From Porphyrobacter sp. (lineage in GTDB: Bacteria > Pseudomonadota > Alphaproteobacteria > Sphingomonadales > Sphingomonadaceae), in the NCBI GenBank assembly GCA_021732945.1, contig JAKFWB010000063.1, positions 1 through 8,546 on the forward strand: a stretch of DNA of 8,546 nt, given 5' to 3'. Shown here piece by piece: positions 1 to 7,700 of this stretch. Made by a program: the position numbers and the translations under genes. The notes below the pieces were generated by a model. The model searched no databases and was not told where the DNA came from. It saw nothing but the letters and a program-made list of their open reading frames with translations. Each line of letters begins with the position of its first letter. Position 1 is the stretch's first letter.

Positions 1-596
1 GTCGAGCCGGTGTTGCCCGACGAGGCGATTTTCGCCGCGATCCCGCCCGAACCGATTGCCTACAACGAAATGGCCGCCTGTGCCCCTGCCTTTGGGCGGT
101 TGCGCAGCGAAATTGTCTCGGCTGAGGCTGAAGTGCGCGGGCCAGGGGCGCCTTGTGGCCGCGTTTGCTGCTGCAACTGTCGCAGAACGAAATCACCGGC
201 GCGCGCGCGGCGCTGGTGCTGCGCGCGCAGACCGGCAATGGTTTGGCACGGCTTTCCGCAATTGATCGGGCGCGGGCACGGGTCGATCAGGGCACGGCGC
301 TGCTGGGTGCGGCTGAGCGTGAACTGCGCGCCCGGCTGGGGAACGAATACATCGCGCTGCGTTCCAACCGGGCGCAGGCCGAGGCGAGCAGCTATGCCAG
401 CGCAGCGGCGGCGGAATTGCAGGAGAGCTATCAGCGCCAGTTCGTCGCCGGGCGGCGCAGCTGGCTCGACGTGCTCAACGCGGCGCGCGAAGTTACCACC
501 GCGCGGATTGGGGAGAGCGATGGCAAGGTCAACGCTGCTGCCAGCGCCACGCGCATTCTGGCGCTGTCATGCCGCTGGCGTCCGGCGGGGGTTTAG
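1..596 (+). CDS. TolC-family outer membrane channel protein of a type I secretion system, C-terminal part, apparent frameshift
   Basis: TolC-type proteins are trimeric outer-membrane channels with long periplasmic alpha-helices that complete a T1SS. The 5' end lies outside the window. About 198 codons are visible, against roughly 430-480 for the family, so this is about the second structural repeat. Frame 1 gives a family-like stretch (PEPIAYNEMAACAPAFGRL, then SEIVSAEAEV). From 138, frame 3 continues it with RARGALWPRLLLQLSQNE, a helix-rich AIDRARARVDQG stretch and the typical late-helix motif ESYQRQFVAGRRSWLDVLNA, ending at TAG 594-596. Beyond about 138 frame 1 becomes Cys/Arg-rich and implausible. 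Frame 3 is closed by TGA at 123-125, so the two halves must be joined by a one-base shift. The gene may be a pseudogene or the base may be a sequence error. The intact downstream genes and the missing base alone do not decide. The next gene starts 12 bases after the stop, which suggests one operon. Family call is firm; intactness is not. Confidence 0.82.
126..152 (+). other. Apparent one-base deletion (frameshift) in the TolC-like gene
   Basis: The TolC-like reading passes from frame 1 to frame 3 here. Codons up to GTG 133-135 read AEAEV, and codons from CGG 138-140 read RARGALWP. Only two bases (136-137) remain between them. Adding one G after position 135 would give V-A-R-A-R-G-A-L-W-P without a break, which is the usual heptad-like pattern of this helix. 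The frame-3 TGA at 123-125 excludes frame 3 further upstream. There is no long homopolymer at the site; it is a GC-rich run, where base-calling errors are also common. Confidence 0.75.
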
Positions 597-608
597 AGCA
601 GACAGCGA

Positions 609-2726
609 ATGATGGGGCCCGATCTTCTTGCCGCGCTGGAACGCTATGCCGATGCCGGGGGCCGCGCCTTGCCGCCCGGCTGGGCTGCGGCGTGCGACGT
701 ATCCGAACTGCCCGATGGCCCTGCGGGGCTTGAGGCGCTGCGCACCGCGCTCGGCTGGGCGCCGCCGCAACGCATTGCCGGGCGTCCCCGCGCCGACGAA
801 TTTCCGCTGCTGGTCTATGATGCGGCGAGCGGCTGGCGGGTGGCGCAGCAATGGGTTGGCGAGGATGATCTGGCGCTGACCAGCGGCGCAACCCTGACAT
901 TCAGCGGTGCTGATCAGGAATTTTACCGGCTCGATTGGCCCGATCCGCTGGGCCAGAACGTCCCGAGCGCCTTCCGCATCTTCGCCCGCGCGATTGCCCG
1001 CCGCAGCCGGGCGTTGCTGCTCGCCGGGCTGGCAACGGTGTTCGCCAACATTCTGGCGCTGGCGATCTCGCTTTATGCGATGCAGCTGTATGACCGGGTG
1101 ATCCCGCTCGCCAGTTTCGATACGCTGATCGTGTTAACGGTGGGCGTTGCCTTTGCGCTGTTGCTCGATCTGGCGCTGCGGGCGCTGCGCGGCGTGCTGA
1201 TCGAGGCCGAAGCGCAGGGCATTGACCGCGAGGTTTCGGAATTCTTCTTCGCCCGCGCGCAGGCGATCCGGCTGGATGCTCGCCCCGCCGGGATCGGCAC
1301 CATGGCAGCGCAGATTCAGGGGCAGGAACAGATCCGGCAGGTGATGTCGGCCAGTTCGCTGTTCGTGATCACCGATCTGCCCTTCGCCATCTTGTTCATC
1401 TTTGTGGTGATGGGGATCGCCGGGCCCTTGGCGCTGGTGCCGGTGATCAGCTTCCCGATTGCGATCGGCATGGCCTTCCTGTTCGCGCGGCTGATCCGCA
1501 GCGGATCGGAACGCGCACAGGTCACCGGCACGCGCAAGAACGGGATGCTGGTCGAGATGCTCGACGCGTCCGAGACGCTCAAGGCCAATCTGGGCGGCTG
1601 GCACATGCTGGCGCGCTGGAACCGCCTGATCCGCGAAATCCATCATTACGAAGACCCGGTAAAGCGCGCCTCAGCCGTTTCGGGCGCAGTGTTTTCGACC
1701 ATGCAGCAGATCACCTATACGGCGGTGCTGGCGTTCGGCGCTTATCTTGCGGCGACCGGATCGATCACCACCGGCGCGCTGCTGGCGTGCTCGATCATCG
1801 TCGGGCGCATCAATGGCCCGCTGATCGCACAATTGCCGGGGCTGGTGGTGCAATGGGGCTATGCCCGGTCGTCGCTGAAGGGGCTGGACACGCTGCTGGC
1901 CTACCCGGTGGAGACCACTGCTGCGCAAGGCGGGCTCAAACCAGCGCGGTTAGGTGGCGCGTTGTCGGTGAGTGATTTGCGCTTTGCCTATCGCGGCGGG
2001 CCAGAGGTGCTGATGATCGATCGGCTCCAGCTCCAACCGGGGGAAAAGGTGGCGCTGCTGGGCGGTGTGGGCGCGGGCAAATCCACGTTGCTGCGCCTGC
2101 TCGCCGGGCTTTATTCGCCCACGGCTGGCGCGATCACGCTGGGCGGCCTCAATCTGTCGCAATTGGCGGAAGAGACGGTGCGGCGCAATGTCGGCTATCT
2201 GTCGCAAAGCGCGCGGCTGGTGCGGGGTTCCCTGCGCGAAAGCCTGACGATGGGGCTCGCCGGGGTCAGCGATGATGAGCTGATCCGGGTGGCGCAGGCG
2301 ACCGGGCTGGAGCCGTTGTTCGCCAATGGCAATCGCGGGCTGGATGCCGAGGTGCAGGAAGGCGGCGCGGGCCTGTCGGGCGGGCAGCGCGCGCTGGTCG
2401 CTTTCAACCGCCTGATCCATGCCAAGCCTGCGATCTGGCTGCTCGACGAGCCGACCTCCGCGCTGGACGCCAATAGCGAGAAAGCCGTGCTCGATACGCT
2501 GGATGCGGCGCTTGGCAAGGATGCCATACTGGTGATGGCGACTCACAAGCTGCCGCTGATCGAGCGGTTTGACCGAGTGATCGTGATGGCGCGTGGCACC
2601 ATCGTCAGCAATCAGACCAGGGAAGAATTTCTGCGCAAGATCAGGGAGTTTTCCAACCCGCCGCGCCCTGCGCCTGCCAGCGATAGCCTCGTCAGCACCC
2701 GGATCAGCACCGGAGGCACGCCATGA
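609..2726 (+). CDS. Type I secretion ABC transporter, permease/ATPase (LapB/HlyB-like)
   Basis: This inner-membrane ABC exporter drives one-step secretion of an unfolded substrate with ATP, together with the HlyD-type adaptor and the TolC-like channel. Of the 705 residues, about 1-125 form a soluble domain in the position of a C39 peptidase (see findings). Membrane segments lie at roughly 135-158, 172-192, 253-273, 276-297, 370-388 and 393-412. The nucleotide-binding domain follows: Walker A GGVGAGKST at 485-493, Q-loop Gln533, signature LSGGQ at 589-593, Walker B LLDE at 611-614 with catalytic Glu614, and switch His646. All ATPase residues are present, so it should be active. Length and layout match T1SS permease/ATPases of the LapB/LssB group. 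Start: ATG 609 is followed directly by a second ATG at 612, and either could be used; the upstream ribosome binding site is weak. The stop overlaps the start of the adaptor gene (ATGA at 2723-2726), indicating coupled translation. The substrate is inferred to be the RTX protein downstream. Confidence 0.95.
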   Translation: MMGPDLLAALERYADAGGRALPPGWAAACDVSELPDGPAGLEALRTALGWAPPQRIAGRPRADEFPLLVYDAASGWRVAQQWVGEDDLALTSGATLTFSGADQEFYRLDWPDPLGQNVPSAFRIFARAIARRSRALLLAGLATVFANILALAISLYAMQLYDRVIPLASFDTLIVLTVGVAFALLLDLALRALRGVLIEAEAQGIDREVSEFFFARAQAIRLDARPAGIGTMAAQIQGQEQIRQVMSASSLFVITDLPFAILFIFVVMGIAGPLALVPVISFPIAIGMAFLFARLIRSGSERAQVTGTRKNGMLVEMLDASETLKANLGGWHMLARWNRLIREIHHYEDPVKRASAVSGAVFSTMQQITYTAVLAFGAYLAATGSITTGALLACSIIVGRINGPLIAQLPGLVVQWGYARSSLKGLDTLLAYPVETTAAQGGLKPARLGGALSVSDLRFAYRGGPEVLMIDRLQLQPGEKVALLGGVGAGKSTLLRLLAGLYSPTAGAITLGGLNLSQLAEETVRRNVGYLSQSARLVRGSLRESLTMGLAGVSDDELIRVAQATGLEPLFANGNRGLDAEVQEGGAGLSGGQRALVAFNRLIHAKPAIWLLDEPTSALDANSEKAVLDTLDAALGKDAILVMATHKLPLIERFDRVIVMARGTIVSNQTREEFLRKIREFSNPPRPAPASDSLVSTRISTGGTP
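2712..2716 (+). promoter_or_regulatory. Ribosome binding site of the HlyD-type adaptor gene
   Basis: GGAGG lies six bases before ATG 2723, an ideal Shine-Dalgarno position. It sits inside the last codons of the ABC transporter gene and supports both the chosen adaptor start and translational coupling through the ATGA overlap. Confidence 0.8.
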
Positions 2727-3877
2727 ACCGCCTGCTGCGCCCGGCCGGGCTGATCATCATGACCATCAGTGCAGCGATCATCGGCTTTATCGGCTGGTCG
2801 CTATGGGCCGAGCTTGATCAGGTCGCGCGCGCGCCCGGTCGGGTGGTCCCCTTTGCCCGCGTGCAAATCGTGCAGAGCGAGCAGGATGGGGCCATCGCCC
2901 GGATTGCGGTACGCGAAGGCGCGCGGGTCAAGGCAGGCGACTTGCTGATTGCGCTCGACCGCGTGCAGCTTGAGGCCGCCGTGCGCGAGGCGCGGCTGAC
3001 AGTCGCGGCGTTTGAAAGCCGCATGGCCCGGATCAGCGCCGAGCTTTACAAGCGTCCGCTCAGCTTCCCCGCCTCGCTCGCCGAATTTCCCGAATTCACC
3101 GCCAACCAGCGCCAGCTTTACGTGCAGCGCCGTGCCAGTCTGGATGGCGAGATCGCAACCTTGCGCAATCTGGCGCAGTTGCAGCAGCAGGAGCTCGATC
3201 TCAACCTGCCGCTGCTTGATACCGGCGACGTTGCGCGGTCAGAGATTATCGGGATGCGCCAGCGGGTGGTGGAAACCGAAGGGCGGATCACCACTTTGCG
3301 CAGCCAATATGTGCGCGAGTTGCAGGACGAGTTTACCTCCACCGAGGAACAGCTTGCCGCAGCGCGCGAACAGCTGGCGCGGGCCGAGGACAGTCTGGCC
3401 GCGACTGTGCTGACCGCGCCGACTGACGGGATCGTCAAGAACGTGCGCATCACCACCATTGGCGGCGTGGTGCGTGCGGGCGAAGAGGTGCTGCAGATTG
3501 TTCCTGCCGGGCAGCGCCTGATCGTCGAAACCCGCGTTGCCCCGCGCGATATCGCCTTTGTGAAGGTCGGGCAGAGCGCGCGGGTCAATTTCGACGCCTT
3601 TGACAACGCGGTCTATGGGTCGGCCACCGGCAAGGTTGCGTTTATCAGCCCGGACACCATCGTCGAAACCGCGCAGGATGGCTCGACCGAGGCCTTTTAC
3701 CGGGTCAATCTTGAAGTCGATATTGCCACCATGCGGCTTGATGGCGGTAGCGTGCCGGTCGACCTGCAACCCGGCATGACCGCCACGGCCGAAATCCTGA
3801 CCGGCAAGACCACGGTGTGGACGTACCTCACCAAACCGATTTTCAAGACCGTGTCGCAAAGCATGCAGGAGCAATAG
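2723..3877 (+). CDS. HlyD-family type I secretion periplasmic adaptor (membrane fusion protein)
   Basis: The adaptor bridges the inner-membrane ABC exporter and the outer-membrane TolC-like channel. Its 384 residues show the family layout. After a short cytoplasmic start there is one membrane anchor (about 8-29, AGLIIMTISAAIIGF). The first half of the barrel-sandwich (lipoyl-like) domain is at about 41-90 (QSEQDGAIARIAVREGARV). A long charged, Gln/Glu/Arg-rich alpha-helical hairpin, predicted coiled coil, spans about 92-228. The second lipoyl half starts at 230 (LTAPTDGIVKNV). A beta-barrel with RVAPRDIAFVKVGQSARV follows, and the protein ends with the usual PGMTATAEILTGKTTV stretch and a short tail. 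The length is slightly below the 400-480 residues common in the family, through a short N-terminus and a moderate hairpin. It overlaps the ABC gene by four bases and is preceded by a strong GGAGG. The RTX gene begins 108 bases after its stop. Confidence 0.95.
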   Translation: MNRLLRPAGLIIMTISAAIIGFIGWSLWAELDQVARAPGRVVPFARVQIVQSEQDGAIARIAVREGARVKAGDLLIALDRVQLEAAVREARLTVAAFESRMARISAELYKRPLSFPASLAEFPEFTANQRQLYVQRRASLDGEIATLRNLAQLQQQELDLNLPLLDTGDVARSEIIGMRQRVVETEGRITTLRSQYVRELQDEFTSTEEQLAAAREQLARAEDSLAATVLTAPTDGIVKNVRITTIGGVVRAGEEVLQIVPAGQRLIVETRVAPRDIAFVKVGQSARVNFDAFDNAVYGSATGKVAFISPDTIVETAQDGSTEAFYRVNLEVDIATMRLDGGSVPVDLQPGMTATAEILTGKTTVWTYLTKPIFKTVSQSMQEQ

Positions 3878-3881
3878 GGAC

Positions 3882-3915
3882 GGCGCGTTTTTCGCCTTTT
3901 CCCATTGCGGAAAAG
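3882..3915 (+). promoter_or_regulatory. Hairpin pair just after the adaptor stop (possible attenuator or processing site)
   Basis: Two alternative small structures can form. CTTTTCC at 3896-3902 pairs perfectly with GGAAAAG at 3909-3915 around a 6-base loop. Overlapping it, GGCG 3882-3885 can pair with CGCC 3893-3896, directly followed by TTTT 3897-3900, which resembles a very weak intrinsic terminator. The two stems share base 3896 and the T-run, so they compete. A leaky terminator or RNA-stability element between exporter and cargo is plausible. Stem lengths of 7 and 4 bp are short enough to arise by chance. Confidence 0.3.
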
Positions 3916-3965
3916 CCCATAAATGCCAGCGTAAGTCTGTGGGAAATCGTTCCTGGCGGGCACTT

Positions 3966-3971
3966 AGGGGG
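3966..3971 (+). promoter_or_regulatory. Probable ribosome binding site of the RTX gene
   Basis: AGGGGG lies 14 bases before ATG 3986, a longer than ideal spacing. It is the only purine-rich candidate nearby. An in-frame TAA at 3974-3976 lies between it and the ATG, so no start further upstream is possible in this frame. Confidence 0.45.
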
Positions 3972-3985
3972 CATAACGCATTTCT

Positions 3986-4744
3986 ATGAGCACTGGCACC
4001 AGCGGCAACGATGTGATCATCGGCACCCAGGCTGACGACACGATGAACGGCAGCGGCGGCAACGACACCATCATCGATGCCTATGGTGACGACATCATCG
4101 ACGGCGGTGACGGCGATGATGTGATCATCGACGAGGGCGGCAGCAACACCATCCGCGGCGGCTACGGCAACGACCGCATCACCATCAGCGACGTCTATTC
4201 GCTGCCCGGCAGCACCATCGGCAATCCGCTGCGCACCAATCTGGTCGAGGGAGGGGCGGGCAACGACTTAGTCACCATCGGGCGAATCCCGATTGGTACG
4301 CTAACGGTCGATCTGGGCGAGGGCGACGATATCCTGCGGCTTACCGATCTGATCTCGGCCAACGCCACTTTCCGGCTCGGCACTGGGCGCGACACGGTGG
4401 TGCTGACCTACAACTATGGCGACGCGGTGCGCAATTCGCTCACCATCCTCACCCTTGCCGATTTCACCGCGGGCGATGCGGGCGACATTCTCAACCTCGG
4501 CGAGATGGTGCGCGGGCTGTTCAGCAGCCCCACGGTGTTTGCCGCCTTCGACGGGGGCAACCCTTTCGCCAACGGTATCCTGCGGTTGGTGCAGGATGGC
4601 GCGGACACGCTGATCCAGCTCGATTATGATGGGTCAAAAGGCAATGTGGTCGCCCCGTTCACGATCATCCGCTTGCAGAATGTCACCGCCGCCTCGCTGA
4701 CCGCGGCCAATTTCGCAGGGCTCAATCCGGCAGGCGGAGCGCCG
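3986..4744 (+). repeat. RTX tandem module 1 (residues 1-253)
   Basis: The RTX block at about residues 7-75 (GSGGNDTIIDAYGDDIIDGG) is followed by VDLGEGDDIL, the motif RLGTGRD at 130-136, ADFTAGDAGD from 158, LVQDGADTLIQLDYDG and the closing LTAANFAGLNPAGGA. The only lysine seen in the protein is here (DYDGSKGN). It is closest to module 2. Confidence 0.75.
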
Positions 4745-7700
4745 GTGGTGCAGACCGTCAGCGGCACCGAAGGCGCTGACCTTCTGTTCGGCCCGTCCTC
4801 GGGCGGCACCATCAATGCGGGCGGCGGGAATGACGAAATCATCGGCGGCTTCCGCGCCGACACGATCAATGGCGGCAGCGGCAACGACATCATCGATGGC
4901 GGCGCGGGCAACGACATTCTGCGCGGTGGCGATGGCGATGATCTCATCAACGACGAATGGGGCAATGATCTGATCGAGGGCGGCATCGGCAATGACCGCA
5001 TCCTGATCTACCGCCCGGGCATTTCCGGCGGCGACACCGCGATTGCCGAAACCGTGACGATCAACGCGGGCGATGGCAATGATGCGGTGCGGCTCCTGCT
5101 CGACCGCCTTGACTCTGCCCCGGCAGGCCAGCGCAGGCTCCACGGTATCGTCGATCTGGGCGCGGGCGATGATGTGATCGAGCTGGTTGCGCCGCTCTAC
5201 AACAACCTCCTGCCGACCGCGCTGATCACGCTCGGCACCGGGCGTGACCGGGTGATCGTCAACACCCGCGCGCCGCAGCTCGGCCTGTCGGTCACGATCA
5301 CCGATTTTGCTGCGGGCAATGCAGGTGACATCCTCGAGGTGGCCGATCCCATCGGCCTCGCCAGCACCTGGGACCGGGTCTCCAATCCCTTTGCGGGCGC
5401 CTTCCTGTTCCTTCAGCAGGACGGCGCGGACACGCTGGTTCGGTTCGATTTTGACGGCAATGGCCCGGGCACGGGCGATGGGTTCCATTTCACTCTCGTG
5501 CGATTGTCGGGCGTCATCGCGTCGAGCCTCACTGCCGCCAATTTCAACGGCTATGATCCCACCGGGGCGGCTTCAGCGTTCCAGATTCGTTCCGGAGCGG
5601 CGGGCAATGACGTGCTCACTGGCTCTTTCGGCAATGACCTGATAGAAGGCGGCGATGGCGACGATGCCATAACCGAGGTCTACGGCGGCTCCGACGCTCT
5701 GCGCGGCGGCAATGGCAATGACATCATCCGTGTGGCGACGCTCTATTCGCCCACGTCCGACACGGTGACGATCAGCGGCGATGCCGGCAATGATCTGGTT
5801 GATCTCGACATCAACACCTCATCGGGCCAGACCTACGCGGCTAACATCGATCTCGGCAGCGGGGATGACCGGGTGATCCTTCGCTCCGTGCCCTCGGGCG
5901 GCGTGGTGCTGACGTTGGGCAGCGGGCGCGACGTGATCGAGCTCGCGCCGGTGCTCGCCTCGACCTCGGTTGGCCCCTTCACTATCACCGATTTCCAGAC
6001 CGGCGCGAACGGCGACCGGCTCGACTGGAACCTCGTGATCCAGAGCGAAGTGAGGTCCACTGCCACAGATTTCGAGCCGCTCATCACCGAATCGGTGCGG
6101 CTGCTGCAAGTCGGCAACGACACCCATTTCCAGATTACCGAGCGCGGCTATGGCCAGCAATTCCAGACCTACGCGGTGTTCCAGAACACGCAGGCGACCA
6201 GCTTCACCGCTGAAAACCTCGGCTTTGACCCCAATCACGCCACCCGGCTCGGCACCACAGCGGGCGAGACGCTCGCTGGCACCGGCAACCTCGACATCAT
6301 CTGGGCGGGCGAGGGCAACGACACGATCAACGGGTTTGCAGATGACGACCGTCTCTATGGCGAGGCCGGCAATGACACCATCAACGGCGGCGGCGGCAAT
6401 GATTTCATCCGTGGCGGCGCAGGCACGGACAGCTTGAACGGCGATGATGGCAACGACATCATCGACGGCTTCACCGGGCGCGACACAGTCTCAGGCAGCA
6501 TTGGCAATGATACGATCAACGACGGGTTCGGCACTGACGTGATCGACGGTGGCGAAGGCGACGACTCGGTCAGCGTCAACTTCGATTTCCTCACCCTGAT
6601 CACAAATAGTGAGGCCCGCGGGACAGTTGTCGGGGGCGAGGGCAACGACACGGTGGCGGTCACCAATGCATGGATCGGCACGCAGGGGGGCGGTTACGCG
6701 GTCGACCTTGGCGCGGGCGATGATACGCTAATCACCGACGGACATTTCGGGCGAATCACGCTGGGCGCAGGGCGCGACCTGATCCGGTTTGTGCAGGGCG
6801 TTGACAGCTTCGGCTCGGTGATCACCGATTTCCAGACCGGCGCAAACGGCGACCGCATAGATCTTGCCGAAACGCTCGGCTTCGGGCTCGATGTCTTTGA
6901 TCCGGCAATCCTCGATCTGCTTCGGCTTGGCGGCAATCCCTTTGCGCTTGGGGTGTTTGATCTTCGCCAGGCAGGCAATGATGTGCAGCTGATCCTGATC
7001 CCTGCAATCAGCGGCGATTTTTCCGAACAGCTGATGATGACCTTCCAGAACACGCAGGTCGCCAATTTCACGGCCGAGAATTTCTCCGGCTTCGATCCGC
7101 AAGCTACGCCGCTGGTGCCACGCTTCATTTATGATGACACGACCATCGGCACCGGCGAGTCGCTGTCGATCACTAATGTGACGCCCGACGGGCTGGTGCG
7201 GTTCGGGGCCAACAACCACTTCGTCTATCGCGCCAGCGGTGATGCCGACTTCATCAACAACGGCTCCATCACGACGATCACCAACCAGCCCGGCTATGGC
7301 ACACCGATCGGCTTCGGGGTGAGCCGCAGTTCGGGGCCGGGCGCGGACGCGTGGTTCATCAATTCTTCGACCGGGCGCTTCATCGTCGCGGCGGATAATG
7401 ATGATGGCTCGGGCCTCATCTCGCGTTTCGCCACCGAGGCTTTCGGCTTCTACGCCCCGCAGCAGGCTGTCAATTTCCGCAATGACGGCTATTTCGAGGT
7501 GACCTCGCTGATCGGCTCCGCCACCGGCGTGCTGACCGGCTTCGATGCCTTTTTCCCGCACCGGTTCGTCAACAACGGCACTCTGATCGCTGACGGCGGC
7601 TACGGCGGCTTTGCGGTGGAGCTAGGTTTCGGGGTCAGCTTCCTCAACACTGGCGATATCGCCGCCTTCGGCCAGATCGAAGCGGTGGGCGTGACCTGGC

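Larger units (their letters stand above)
3878..3985 (+). other. Intergenic spacer between adaptor and RTX genes
   Basis: These 108 bases carry no gene. They hold a perfect 7-bp inverted repeat near the 5' end, an adjacent weak GC stem before TTTT, and a G-rich ribosome binding site near the 3' end. I see no convincing sigma-70-like promoter. Because the spacer is longer than the other junctions in the locus, it is the likeliest place for separate control of the cargo gene, but the sequence does not prove this. Confidence 0.5.

Noticed and set aside
10..612. Frame-1 open frame read as one 200-residue protein
   Set aside because: After about position 138 it turns into a Cys/Arg-rich sequence without family pattern, while frame 3 continues the TolC pattern. 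Only its first part is real.
3239..3874. Minus-strand open frame (211 codons) opposite the adaptor gene
   Set aside because: The plus-strand HlyD-family protein is complete and convincing; the antisense product is low-complexity His/Arg/Gly-rich.
3882..3900. Intrinsic terminator after the adaptor gene
   Set aside because: The stem is only 4 bp and is followed by just four T residues. It is recorded as a weak structure within the spacer rather than as a terminator.
3895..3923. CATAAA at 3918-3923 as a -10 promoter element
   Set aside because: No acceptable -35 hexamer lies 16-18 bases upstream, and TTGCGG at 3905-3910 is far too close, so a promoter is not supported by sequence alone.
4800..5010. 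Dense short DNA repeats that could suggest a CRISPR or minisatellite
   Set aside because: They are in-frame codons of RTX nonapeptides with varying third positions; there are no conserved repeats with unique spacers.
4634..5488. Long minus-strand open frame (284 codons) opposite the RTX gene
   Set aside because: It is antisense to an uninterrupted RTX frame with clear repeats. Its protein is Ala/Arg/Ile-rich with no family pattern, as expected from the complement of repeated GGC-AAC-GAC codons.
6728..7561. Long minus-strand open frame (277 codons) opposite module 4 and the N-x-G-x-I region
   Set aside because: It is a shadow of the RTX coding frame with no recognisable motif; GC-rich codon periodicity explains its length.
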